Shown: positions 21,741 to 32,798, numbered from the stretch's first letter. The stretch is DNA of 64,000 bases from Glebionis coronaria (GCA_025667525.1 CM046874.1:663976963-664040962); one strand, 5' to 3'. Program-made: numbers and translations. The notes: a model not told the origin generated them from the letters alone.

Positions 21741-22285
21741 ATTGGCATCAGAGCCTCGGTTTCATCCTTGGATCGTGTTCATGTTTTTGATTTGGTGGTC
21801 TAAAATTTTTTTTGGGGTCTCGTTCTATAAATTTTTTTGGGTCCGATGCGTTAATCTTATTGTCACGTCTTGTTCTTTTGTTGTCACGTGTTGTTATCCG
21901 ATTTGTCACGTCTTGTTATTGTTTTGTCCAAACAGATGCATTGTTTCACAATTTAGTCACAATTTCCTTTTGTCATACTTTATTGTCTCCATGATTTGTT
22001 TTGGTGTCTAAACTGTCATTCATTTGTTTTCAGCCACTGGTTTTTGTCACAGTCCACATCTAAAAATCAAACTTGTCCTGGTCAAAAGTCAAATCAGAAC
22101 CTGCCAAATTTTTTTTCTCAAATCTGCTAATGATTTTTGTGCATGGTTTTTCTGTTATATCATCTGTCTTATCATCAGTTCTGGGCTACATATTTTTTGA
22201 AGATGGAGATAAGAATGTGCCCAGAAAAAATTTTCCTGAATATCAGGAAAAAGTACAGATATGTTTTCAGATTTTCAGATCGGAA

Positions 22286-22548
22286 TATTGCGATCGCAAA
22301 AACCATTGGTTTCTACATTGCGATCGAATATTCCGATGGAACACATTCGGTGCATTCCGATGGAATGCATTCTGACGGATGCATTCCGACGGATGTATTC
22401 CGACGGATGCATTCCGACGGGGTGTAGAAGAGAAAACATTGCGATGGGTTTACACTTTTTCATTGCGATGGGTTTTTTTTAAAGAAAAACATTGCGATGG
22501 ACTCAATCTACTAGATTACGATGGCTTATTTTGTGTAAACATTGCGAT
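22286..22548 (+). repeat. CATTCCGA/ATTGCGATGG repeat array in element D leader
   Basis: Alternating CATTCCGACGGATG-like and ATTGCGATGG-like words. The part at 22320-22425 is the most regular (10-16-bp spacing). It occupies the same relative place as the arrays in A and C. Confidence 0.75.
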
Positions 22549-24360
22549 GAGTTAAGACTGAATACATTGAGATGGATTTAGTTTTTAAACATTGACTGTT
22601 CTATACAGTTACCGAGACCCAAACCAAGACCTTGACCAGTTTTCACAAAACCCGAGATTTTTTTCCATCATTTCCCTTATAACTCCTCAACAAATCCTCG
22701 TCTAATCCTAATCCCTTCGTCTCCTAACCCGTCTAAACATAAAAAAACTCGAAAATGATCTCAGATTTATAAATTTACTCCGTGTAACAACATGCATGTC
22801 AAGATCAGTTAAAGATCCAATCACGAAATATAAATCATCATAGATCCCTGTTTGGTTTTCAACAAAGTTTTATTATTCGAAATTGAATAATGATCTATAA
22901 CAAACTTGTTATGATCATTGTTTGTTTCGATTTTTAATCAAAAACCCACATGCATCTTAAATCTGTCCTGAATCTTCGAATGTAAAGAAGATTTATAACA
23001 AGTTTGTTATAATCTTTCTTTTATTCGATTTTAACAAAATCATACATACCTGACATTTTTTTCGGATCTTGACTTTTCAGATCTGTTTAGCTTCGCGTCT
23101 ACAGATCAGTCGAGATTGATTTGTGACTCGATTGATTGTCATATGGTGGGATATACCTTGATATGTGGACGGATTGATATGATTTTGGGTGTGGGAGGGA
23201 TTGATTTATTTGTTGTTTAAGATTTGAAGTTTTGGTGGCTGAGATGGGGAGAGAAAAGGATGGACGGAGGTTACGATGTTTCATTGTTTGACTGAGATGT
23301 AGGAGAAGAGGCGGATATTACGAGGTTTGTTGGATGAGATAAAAATGGGATTGATGTTATTTAGGTGAGATGAGACGGAGATTTCAATGTTTCCTGTTGG
23401 GAGAAGGAAAAGGGGGCGGACATAACTAAGTATGTTATGTTTAGGTTAAATGTGAGTTTTGTTAGGGTTGGAAGTACTATATACCTAACTTTTAGGTATA
23501 TTGCATATGGACCGGGTATTGCAATCTAAACATGGGCCTTTATATCCGAGTTTCATTTGCAAAAAGTTGGACGAGGTCTCACTTGTGCATTATAGGCTGC
23601 GTTTTGACTATGGTTAATTGGGCCAAATGTGTTATGTTGTTATATCTAAATTTTATTTATCATCTTATTTGATAAATAATATTTTGATTGACGGTTTTGA
23701 AAGTGACGTGACAATGTGCCGAGACAAAATATGACGAGACCAATGTGACAAAATTTATTTGACGAGACCGAAGAAAAATGGGTATATTTTTAGTGACTAC
23801 AGATTTTGTTTGGTCGGGTATAAATTATGTGAAGTTGGAGACGGATTTTTCAAAGGCGTGAACTTATTTTATCCTTCAAAGATAACTTGCTCGTGCTTAA
23901 TCTTAGAATGACGACTTGGTTATCTAGTTTCCGGGTTCGGGGTGGTTGGTTGATGACTCGGATAACTATCACTTAAAGGGGTTACATTGTTGTACTCAGT
24001 GTCACGCGCTTAGTCGACGTGGATAATTTCAAGAGGTGTTGTGCTTATAGACTTCTTCAGTGATGCATTGAGTACTTAGAGATTTCTCCACCGTTCTTCA
24101 TTCAACAATAGTGCAAGCTTAAGTCACAAGATCGAAGGATTTTTATTCAGCTTCATGTTTGATATATCTGGTTCATTCTATCAGTGGTCACTTCAAATTG
24201 CTTACAAGTGGGTTGGTAAAGATGGCCATGGAGAGTTTATGAGAAGAGATTTTCGATCAACAGCTGATTCTCACAAAATATATAATTCTGCTTATTTATT
24301 ATTCTCACGAGATTTCAGGTATATGTGTGTACGATTTGTTGATGGTTCCGAGTTTCAAAA
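22549..24360 (+). other. Element D internal, no recognisable gene
   Basis: Leader-like sequence. 23700-23860 resembles 20930-21110 of element C. The open frame at 24155-24433 (92 codons) has no family signature and may be chance. Confidence 0.6.
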
Positions 24361-25277
24361 CCATCAAGGGGGAAGAAGAAGACACATTGAACGCACAACG
24401 AGTACACGTGATGAACTTCATACCTTCTTTTGATTTGAAGACATTCCGGGATGACATTTGTCATAGCCGTAGAGAAAATCAGTGTTTTAACTCGTGGCGT
24501 TATCAATCTCTAAACGGTACACTACTGATTCGATGTTTAATTGTTTGGTTGTTGCAATTATTCATCATCATTATCCTATATGCATTCCCGGGACTTAATT
24601 GACTCTGGTGCATCTCCGGAAGAAGATATGCGCATTTCCGGGACTTAATTGACTCTGGTGTTACGATGTCAACTTCATGAATGGGATAAAGTATCTACTT
24701 CAGTATTTGAGCTTCATACTTGGGATTGGTTTATTTTCTTCAACTATGTGGGGGAAGAAATGTCTTGATTCTTTCTGGTATGCATAACTTGAACTCTTAG
24801 GGGGAAGAAAAATTCAGAAGAATTATTCACACGTGAGAAGAAAAGTTGTTGATCTACTTGGTGTACCCCAAACTTTCAATCCCTCTTAGCAACGTTATCA
24901 TGTTATATGATGGGATTTGCTTGTTAGATTTCGTTGTGCGCTTAATCATTCTAAGCTTTATTGAAAGCTTTAAAGTTGCTTACGAGGATTGTCGGTTTAG
25001 GGGGAAGCTATTTAAAAGCTTCTACATCAAGTTTATGTGGCATGAATTAGGGGGAAGTTAATTCAGAAGCTTCTCTTTAACCAGAAGTATATGGATTACT
25101 TAGCTCGTGTCGTTACAGTATTTCTACTACAAGTTAAAGATGAGTCGTTTTGAAGTCAAAGGCCTCAGAAGACATCATCAGCATTGGACGCTTCATGAAA
25201 GCTCTTGTTCTTATCATTATGTACTTGTTAGGAAAAATATTGTAAGGAATTATACACGTCGTCCCATGGGGGAAGAT
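24361..25277 (+). other. Element D 3' internal with serial purine tracts
   Basis: GGGGGAAG tracts at 24368, 24750, 24800, 25000 and 25050 resemble the true polypurine tract at 25268. A short direct repeat (CCGGGACTTAATTGACTCTGG) occurs near 24591 and 24639. No coding domain recognised. Confidence 0.6.
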
Positions 25278-25542
25278 TGTTGGAAATTCACTTTAATTCC
25301 CATTAGTTATCATAGTCACACACGCTTAGACTAGACTAGGTTCAATGAATAGTTAAGTGTATGGTGTGTGGCTATATATACCCCTCCTAGGCTTCCAAGG
25401 AGGGGTGTTGCTTGTGTTTTCATTTCCTTCTTTTAATACATTTTCTATTTTCACACATTTAACCTTTCTCTCTCAACTCAACAATGGCTTCCACCATTTA
25501 CCACCATGTTAGACCACCGGATTAGCTAATAGCATTTCCACA
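25278..25542 (+). repeat. Element D 3' LTR
   Basis: 265 bp, same ends as the 5' LTR, ends CATTTCCACA. The post-TATA hairpin is CCCCTCCT / AGGAGGGG (25381-25388 / 25398-25405). Confidence 0.85.
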
Positions 25543-26166
25543 AATACATTTTAGACTATGTGGCGAAGATAAAACTTTGGAACGCGAGACTTCAGAGAGT
25601 TGTATTAACCAACGATCAAAAAATGCATGAGGACTTGAAGATCCTAACAATCAACGCCATTAGCTTGGATCCAGTTGACACGGTTATCATCCCGAAGGGA
25701 GAAAACGAATATGGGCCTTATACCATTTCATGTGTTGAAGGCTACGTGCAACGGTGTATCGGTCGACCGAGGGCGACCGAGTCACACTCGATCGACACCG
25801 TTGCGGCGACAAAATCATACAAATCGATCGAACCAAATCGACCGCAGGCACGATCTTGTTGAATATTAGGAAATGTTTTATTCGTTTCATCTCAACCTTT
25901 TAAACTAAAAAAACATTTCTTTTACAAATTTCAAATTTAAACCCTATACCGTTACCCATTGTCAGAAAGTCACCGCCAGATCATATCATATTTTATTTTC
26001 TATTTAATTATTTAAATTCGTAAATTAAAAGCATAAATTAAAACGTAGACGTAAACAATTTTTATTCGAAATTAAAACATTTATTCTATACGTAAAACAT
26101 TAAAATACTGGAATTCAAATACAATACGAAAGGAAATACACTACTAGATAGATAAAATAAAAATAC
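25543..26166. other. Intergenic, no confident gene
   Basis: A 100-codon frame at 25560-25862 shows no motif that I know; it includes several CGACCGA/CGATCGA words near 25760-25850. 25900-26166 is AT-rich and probably the 3' flank of the minus-strand ORF next door. Confidence 0.5.
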
Positions 26167-26787
26167 CTAATACAAATAGTCAGTTCCCGGATCAGAATCC
26201 GACAACTGCCAGTAAACTCCCACCGAAATTGCTCTTGGTAAGCTTCTTCGCCCTAACTTTCTCATCCACTCCCTTTGTGCCATTTCTTCTTCTTTCAATG
26301 ATTCTTTCAATACTTTTTCATCTTGGTGTAATTGATACATCTGATTATCAGTAAGTAAGCCATTTGAGTCGTTTACAATTGGATAGGGTGGATCGTGAGA
26401 AACATATCGGCGTCGGTGTTGTTGTGATGAAGAATCGATATGAGCTTGGGACGGAATTTCTTCATTGTTGTTAGGAGTTAGCTTATTCAGCCATTCAATT
26501 CTATTTTGAATTTGAGCCTCCAATTTTGACGACTTTCTAAACAAGGCTCTTTGCATGTTGAAATCATTGTCAGACTCTTCTTTATGAAACATGTCGATTA
26601 AAACACGTTTTTTTGGAGAAATATCACGGCACTTCTCATACGTAGTGCGCGGTTTGATTTTAGCGTTGTGAGCAAAATTAAAAGCTAATGTCGTCATAAG
26701 TGCAAACTGATAACGTTGTTTTTCATTGATTTGTTTCTGAATAATAGATTTAATCTCGTCAACGGTGTGTGAAAGGGAGCACTCCAT
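26167..26787 (-). CDS. Hypothetical protein (206 aa), possibly Harbinger-derived
   Basis: The open frame extends to 27018. I start it at the ATG at 26787 (MECSLSHTVDE) because upstream codons are AT-rich and hydrophobic, and because a TATA box (26903-26910) lies about 115 bp upstream of this ATG. The product is charged and hydrophilic, with no signal peptide or membrane segment. Residues 48-98 (RTTYEKCRD...LEAQIQNRI) loosely follow the spacing of the N-terminal helical region of HARBI1/ALP1-like proteins, but the nuclease domain is absent. Residues 150-180 are Glu/Gln-rich and probably helical. I do not recognise the family; the Harbinger link is a weak inference. Confidence 0.5.
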   Translation of the reverse strand: MECSLSHTVDEIKSIIQKQINEKQRYQFALMTTLAFNFAHNAKIKPRTTYEKCRDISPKKRVLIDMFHKEESDNDFNMQRALFRKSSKLEAQIQNRIEWLNKLTPNNNEEIPSQAHIDSSSQQHRRRYVSHDPPYPIVNDSNGLLTDNQMYQLHQDEKVLKESLKEEEMAQREWMRKLGRRSLPRAISVGVYWQLSDSDPGTDYLY

Positions 26788-26902
26788 TTGATTTTGGAAG
26801 TTATGTATGCAAATACTGAAAGTTAAGATGTATTGGTAAATAGTTGTGTGTGAAAATTTTGTGTGTAAAAATGTAATTTTATAAAGAAAGAAAATATGAT
26901 TT

Positions 26903-26910
26903 TTATATAT
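26903..26910 (-). promoter_or_regulatory. TATA box for the minus-strand ORF
   Basis: ATATATAA-type sequence on the minus strand about 115 bp before the chosen ATG, followed by an A/C-rich leader typical of plant 5' UTRs. It supports the downstream start at 26787. Confidence 0.45.
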
Positions 26911-27272
26911 TGAATAAAAAAATAAAAAAATTAAACTAGGTCGCTTGTTGTAGTAAATAGGTCGTTGTAAATCGCCGAAGAGAGAAAATTGATGTAACAG
27001 AAAATGAAGGTCACACAAAGTCGGTGTTGTGGGTAAACCGTAACCGGCATGTATTATACATTGAACTACATATAATTCTTTTTGTATGAAACTGATAGAA
27101 AAAGACTTCTTTGTTTCATGTATTTGGATTACAAGTATGTAAAGGCCGGCAAGATGTCAATATGTGAAGACATTCTGCTGAATTAGAATCTTACTTGCTC
27201 ATATGGAGACACAGCAAATTGAGAATCACACCCTAAAACATCGATATTTAAAAATGCATTAGAAAGTGTTTA

Positions 27273-27281
27273 TTTTGTATT
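27273..27281. repeat. 9-bp target duplication (left) of Pack-MULE
   Basis: TTTTGTATT, repeated directly at 28455-28463 just outside the other terminal inverted repeat. Nine AT-rich bases fit Mutator-like elements. Confidence 0.75.
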
Positions 27282-27458
27282 GGACAAAAGCTAAAAACAC
27301 ATAACATATTATTAAAAAAAGACTGGTTTCGTCAACGTACTCTTTAAACGACTAAGTTCGTCAATAAACTTTCAAATTTTTGAGCGATCTCGTCAACATG
27401 ACCTATTCATTCCAAGTTACCCGGTTACAAAATTTTTTTCTGATTAAAAAATAATAAA
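27282..27458 (+). repeat. Pack-MULE left TIR
   Basis: Matches the reverse complement of 28277-28454 with only scattered differences; the match is unbroken by eye through GTCAACATGACCTATTCATT and GTTACCCGGTTACAAAATTT. Confidence 0.88.
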
Positions 27459-27563
27459 AAAGACACGTGGACTAGGTTGACTGCTTTATATCATCTAATC
27501 CACACACACTGAATCATGTCCTTCTGAAACGCTTATCTCCTTGATTATGACCATTTTGCTAAC

Positions 27564-28274
27564 ATGCCCCGTACTGCTTTAGTCAAAATCATTCACTCGG
27601 TTTTTAATGTTAATGATTGTGTAAGTGGGAGTACCAGCAACAACAAACGGGATGCTAAGAACAAACACTCTAGTAAGATCACGTCGTTCCAGCAGTTTAT
27701 TCCTCATGATTTTGATGCCAATGACTATGGGACATCGAGTTTCCCCGTGTCTGCTATTCATCGTATTGGTATATCAGATATTAGGATTTTTAACACCGAC
27801 CGACATGGTGGGAATCTGCTTGTTAGAAAGGTGAACGATGATAGTACTGGAAATTTTGACAAAGTTGAACTTATACCAATCGAACACGGGCTTTGTTTGC
27901 CGGAATGTTTGAAGGATCCTTATTTCGAGTGGATTCATTGGCCACAAGCTTCAATTCCGTTTTCAGAGGATGAGCCGGAGTACATTGAAGCACTTGATCC
28001 ATATCAAGATTCAGAAGTGCTGAAACACGAGCTTCCTATGATCCGTGAAGCTTGTCTACGTGTATTGCTCTTGTCCACTATTTTCCTCAAGGAAGTTGTT
28101 GGTTACGGGCTTTGTTTAGCTGAGATAGGTGAGATGATGAGCTGTGAGTTTCGTCACGGTGAAGAGGAACCAAGTGAGCTCGAGGTTTTGTTTATGGAGG
28201 CAAGACGAGTGGTTGTCGAGAGGGAAAAAGAAAAAGAAATGCTTATGTTATCCCCCAAACCAATTAATATATAA
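27564..28274 (+). CDS. Captured phosphatidylinositol 4-kinase gamma fragment (236 aa)
   Basis: Strong resemblance to the C-terminal half of plant type-II-like PI4-kinase gamma (PI3/4-kinase fold, Ubl-domain kinases). Blocks seen are FIPHDFDANDYGTSSFPVSAIHRIG (residues 45-69), the catalytic-loop-like NTDRHGGNLLVRK (77-89), IPIEHGLCLPE (104-114), then DPYFEWIHWPQASIPFSEDE and the C-terminal LAEIGEMMS. The N-terminal Ubl repeats and ATP-binding lobe are missing. The metal-binding Asp expected in the IPIDHG block is Glu107 here. Alone it should not be an active kinase. The frame is uninterrupted and ends 2 bp before the right TIR. The start ATG lies about 105 bp inside the left TIR. Confidence 0.8.
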   Translation: MPRTALVKIIHSVFNVNDCVSGSTSNNKRDAKNKHSSKITSFQQFIPHDFDANDYGTSSFPVSAIHRIGISDIRIFNTDRHGGNLLVRKVNDDSTGNFDKVELIPIEHGLCLPECLKDPYFEWIHWPQASIPFSEDEPEYIEALDPYQDSEVLKHELPMIREACLRVLLLSTIFLKEVVGYGLCLAEIGEMMSCEFRHGEEEPSELEVLFMEARRVVVEREKEKEMLMLSPKPINI

Positions 28275-28276
28275 GA

Positions 28277-28454
28277 TTTATTATTTTTTTAATCAGAAAA
28301 AATTTTGTAACCGGGTAACTTGGAATGAATAGGTCATGTTGACGAGATCGCTAAAAAATTTGAAAGTTTATTGACGAGCTTAGTCGTTTAGAGAGTACGT
28401 TGACGAGACCAGTCTTTTTTTAACAATATGTTATGTATCTTTAGCTTTTTTTTC
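28277..28454 (-). repeat. Pack-MULE right TIR
   Basis: Inverse of 27282-27458. It begins 2 bp after the stop codon of the captured ORF and is followed by TTTTGTATT (28455-28463). Confidence 0.88.
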
Positions 28455-28463
28455 TTTTGTATT

Positions 28464-30500
28464 TCAATCAAGTTAAAGTGAGTTTATTTAGTGGAGATGA
28501 TTAAGGCCAGCGATATAGCAAATTCATCGGGTGATAATTTTTGTAATACGAGTATAAAACAAGTTTTTATAGAGTAACATATAATTTTGAGACCGAATTT
28601 ATTTTTTAATAACAAAAATTTAGCAAATATATATATATATTACGTGATAAAATCCTATTCGATTTTTCTTTATTCTCAGAAATCCTTTAGCTCTGTTCCT
28701 AAAAATGATATTTAATTGGTGAAAAGTATGTAAGTTTAAGGTTGTGGTTTACCAATTACGTATGCTATATTTTGAACTTTGAAGTCATAGAGATATTCAA
28801 ATATGTAAATATCTACCTAAAAGATGTAAGATGTTAAACATATCATAACACTACGTAAATATATACATTAATAATTTGTTTAGTAGTGTAGTTGTATCTA
28901 TGTGTACTCTATCAAGTTTTGAAAAACGAGTATTCTGAAAAATAAATAAAATTACTTATTATTTGTTAAACAAACATTAAATGTCATAAAATACAATTTT
29001 ATTGTTTACCTATTTTGAAGTAAAAGGTACCGTGAAAAAGATATATCTCTTTAGCTTTACTACTGCCATCTTAGCGTTTACTTCACACCAAATCAACTCA
29101 CAAAATACCCCTCACTTATAACATTTCTCTCTCATTTTCACTTTGGCCCCACTTATTATTTTTTTTTTTCAATTTTCACAAAAGTTAAATTTTATTTCAA
29201 TAAATTAAAAATACAAATACATAAATAAAAATATAAAACGAAATTGAAAATACAATACGAAACATAAAAAAAATAAGAAAATAAAAAATATACGACAAAT
29301 TAATCTTTTTTGCATATTTTACCATTATTTCTTTTAGTCTCTTTCGGATAAATGACGTCTTTGTTCGAATGTCATTTGAAGAAAATAGTGTTTGAGCAAA
29401 AAGAGCGTACGGGAATTGGAAGCCGGATGGGAATTACGAAAAAGATGAAATAAAGTTTTACGACGATGATGTCAACGGGTAGAGGACGACGAAAGATTCG
29501 GGTTCGATGTGTTAAAGAGAGAAGTGGATTTGAAAAAATAACTGGTGTGTGAGGGCAAACGACTTTTTTCTCTTTTCCTCTCCTCGTCGAAATACGGCGA
29601 GCACCCAACGAAAAGAGAGGTCGATGTGGTGGCGAGACTCGACGAGCACCGACGGAGCCTCTCCACCTCATATCAGCGAGCCAGAATACTCCGCCACACC
29701 CCTTGCTGTTAATGCTTCACCATAAAAAAATTAAAAACAGTTGTACTCAGTTACAAGTAGAGTAATATTTTTGAAACAAAGATGCATTTGCACATGAATC
29801 CTTGACTTCTAAACAAATGTTTATGTAAAGTTTGTAGTATTTGAAATGTTCAAGATCCAATTAAGGATGAATCTGTCATGCCAGCGAGAGAATCCTTAAT
29901 GAGGAATCTAATATCCCAAACCAATGAAAATCCAAGATTCCAAACATATACATTAAATTTTAGGTCATGTCATCTCATTGACAAACCGTGTTTCCTTAAA
30001 TACATTTTAGTAAAAATAATATAAAATTATTTCGACTTATAAAATTTGGAATATTGTTAACTACTGTACTAGTAGTTTATTTTGAGTTTACTTTCAACTT
30101 TGAAGTACCTGGATCGGTTATGTTGTTGGTATAATATGGGAAATTACGTGCAATTTTTGAGATCAGATTTTAGTCGAACGGTCAGGTTTGATTTTGGCCA
30201 TTATGCATAGGCTAGTAAAGCACTATTGAACATGCATCGCCATTGAACAAAAGGGTTATCGTTCTTGCTGATAAATTTTCTTAACTTTTTGGTTAACACT
30301 TTAGCCATTAAAATGAAATGCATATTGATATTAGAGCATACGGTGTGCATGGCTGAAAGGGATGACGCATTAACGCAAATTTTTATTTTTTATTTTTTTT
30401 AATAATATCTCAATTTCACTGAAATCTAATGTTCGAGTTATGTCATTCATAACGGGCAAGTTTCAGGACCCGAACCATTAAAGTAAACCTCTAAAACTCA
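28464..30500. other. Intergenic AT-rich sequence, no confident gene
   Basis: No coding family recognised. A 99-codon minus frame at 29372-29671 is Arg/Ser-rich and lies in a GC-richer patch (29560-29710) next to very AT-rich sequence. It may be a decayed transposon ORF but carries no motif that I can name. Confidence 0.5.
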
Positions 30501-30690
30501 CGGTTTCACACTAAAGAAAAAAATCATGTATTTTTGTCTTTTACAAAACTTGAACCTATGACCAAATCTCTTCCCCGAGCTCCAAAAGGATCCCAGGTGG
30601 CCTAACTGCTCTAAAGCAGTTAGTTCATTGACGCCATCTATTAAAGCCTGTTGATAACTCGAGCCTGGCATCCCTCGTCGCACCATAAGG
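30501..30690 (-). repeat. Possible tRNA-derived SINE remnant
   Basis: On the minus strand a box-A-like word (TGGAGCTCGGGG) precedes a box-B-like GGTTCAAGTTTTG by about 28 bp, inside a GC-richer 180-bp patch. Ends and poly-T tail are unclear. Weak call. Confidence 0.25.
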
Positions 30691-32798
30691 TTTGCGCTAC
30701 CGGAACCTGCCTACGCTATACGTTTTGCGTTCTTTAATGTATGTTGTACTTGTGTTTTACTGGGTTAATTTTTGGCCCAGAAATGTCTAAACACGACACA
30801 CATGAAATGTAAAAAATATTAAATTGACAACACTTTTCATTATAACGCGAGAAAATGACTTATAAACACATTATGCTATAAAAGTCGATATTATTTGTTA
30901 TCTTAACTAGTTGATAATTATGCTTCCTATTATAACGAATTACTACTATTTGAATATTTCCCCCCTTTAAGTCAACTTAATGGTTGAGATTCTAATTCAA
31001 TTATAAAAACATGATACAAAAGATTTTTTATTGTGAATTTGTGATACCGGACAGTATTGGTGAACTCACGAGTGAGTGAGAGTGACTCACGCGTGAGTGT
31101 CACCCTCTTCACCAAGTCATGCGTAAGTTGTTAAAAAAGGTGGTTTACATATGTGGGCTCTTTTTTATTAGTTTGTGTAAATACAGCAACAAACGATAAT
31201 TAACTTGCTTTGATCAACTCGAGTTTTTTTTGTACGTTCTCAGCTTGTAGTTGTATCGTCCTCTTCCCGTGTCGACGTTTTGACGATTTCAAACCAAAAC
31301 AAAAAATCATGTTCTTATAAAGTAACTATCAACGATTTTTTCTACCCCAAGAGTCCAAGACTAAGAGAAAATTGTGGAGTAGACTACAAATTTAGTTGAT
31401 GGGCCATATGCCAATTAGACAATGAACAATTTGGATTTTCATGTGGTACAAATTACCCGTGTTTTACACTGCATTCTTGAGATTTAAATAAATGATGGAG
31501 CAAATCATGGAGAAAGAAATAATTATAAATGTGTTGTCGCGTCAGTTTTAGCTTAATCCAAAAACACACTCTTCTTCCGTCACTCGAGTTATAATATATG
31601 ACATCTTCTGGCTCACACATAGCCCAATAAAACACAAATACGACAACAAAGAAGTACCTATCGCTTGGTTGGTCTTGACGGCTTGTAAGGCTTTAACGCG
31701 CCCTATGGCACCAGACACTTCGTGCTCTAATCAAAAGGTAAAGGAGAATAGATAAGTTTATATAACCAGTAAAATAGAACAAATTAAAGGAGTGAAGTTT
31801 ATCCCCTAAAGGAGAATGTTCGAGGCTTGCATACTGCACAATTGGATATCATTGTGGGCTCGAATCACTAACTACTAACTCGCCGAAAAAAAGAACAAAT
31901 TAGGAGCAAGAGAAACTAACCCAACAGTATCTCCTTGGGTAGTTAATGACTTTAAAAGTTTATACCCGCAACAGCCTCCATCCCAAGATTGGCCTCAATG
32001 GTTGGCATAGGCTTGGGGTCACCACTGATGTGTGCTCTACATTGGCGTAGGGGTGATTCAAAAGTGGTGGTGATGCCTGTAATACCCAAGGTAAATCCTA
32101 CATGGATGAGGCCTGTACAGTGTGCGTGTAAAAATAAAAAAAAATCTGGGTTGGTCTACAAGAAAGTCTTCACATGAATCGACCAGAAAAACAAAACATA
32201 TATGTTTGAAAGAAATGGATCGTGCAATGCTAACCCCCGAGAAAGGCAAGCAGGAAGTGTGTACCAACAGTATTTTTATTATTATTATTATAACAAAGGT
32301 CATGCAGCTTATAAGAAATTTATAAAAAAGATACATTGAGCATAAATTGCTGATACATAAGGCCTTAATTTAGCAGTACACTTGAAAGTCGACATGAAAC
32401 TAAAGCGAGCTACGCCAGCCCCCAGTGCAAACCACCACGCAAGGCTAACTGACTGTACAAACAAGTTTGGTTCCCCTTCAATCCAGAGCTTCTTCCATGG
32501 CATTTTAGTCTATAAATATCTACAACAGGAAGCCAGCCTGTATTGTCCCACAAAAAAAAAAATATTAACAAACAAGCTACCAACAATAAATCATATGTTA
32601 TAGAGATAGAAGAATGGACAGATTAGACAGCACGGACGATGGGACAAAACTTGTTCAGCTCAAACCAAATCATGCAAAAAAATAAGGGGTTTAATCACGC
32701 AAAATGTGATGGTCAATAGGGTACTTTTAAACTTTACCCACACAAAAACAAAAAGTACGTTTGGGAGTTTGTAACTGCAGGCATTTAAAATACACTAT
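30691..32798. other. Intergenic sequence, no confident gene
   Basis: AT-rich, no recognised coding domain. A 14-bp perfect palindrome ACTCACGCGTGAGT lies near 31085. The minus frame at 32309-32503 (64 codons) is tidy but has a stop three codons before its ATG and no family signature. Part of this stretch may be the 3' flank of the minus-strand gene ending at 33142. Confidence 0.45.

Larger units (their letters stand above)
21459..25542 (+). mobile_element. Non-autonomous LTR retrotransposon D
   Basis: LTRs at 21459-21740 and 25278-25542, a PBS-like site TGGCATCAGAGC at 21743-21754, and a polypurine tract at 25264-25277. The internal is 3.5 kb without any gag or pol domain that I can recognise. 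It has the same kind of leader repeat array as C. Repeated GGGGGAAG tracts dot the last kilobase. No matching 5-bp duplication is visible (TATAA left, AATAC right), so one end may be rearranged. Confidence 0.82.
27282..28454 (+). mobile_element. Pack-MULE carrying a PI4-kinase gamma fragment
   Basis: Terminal inverted repeats of about 177 bp (27282-27458 and 28277-28454) are nearly identical; outer ends are GGACAAAAGCTAA and GAAAAAAAAGCTAA. A 9-bp direct repeat flanks the whole. Between the TIRs lie about 820 bp containing an ORF clearly derived from a cellular gene and no transposase. Long TIRs, 9-bp duplication and captured gene are the defining features of a Pack-MULE. Total length 1173 bp. 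Confidence 0.85.

Noticed and set aside
22073..22482. ORFs across the D leader array (96-100 codons)
   Set aside because: They are frames of the CATTCCGACGG/ATTGCGATGG repeats, with peptide strings such as FRRMHSDG; not protein-like.
27564..28274. Functional host PI4-kinase gene
   Set aside because: The N-terminal domains are absent and the ORF is bounded by transposon TIRs on both sides.
29372..29671. 99-codon minus ORF as a gene
   Set aside because: Arg/Ser-rich, overlapping a second open frame, no motif; not supported.
32309..32503. 64-codon minus ORF as a third exon or neighbouring gene
   Set aside because: A stop lies three codons before its ATG, and the exon 2 frame upstream already ends in a clean stop. 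No homology that I can name.
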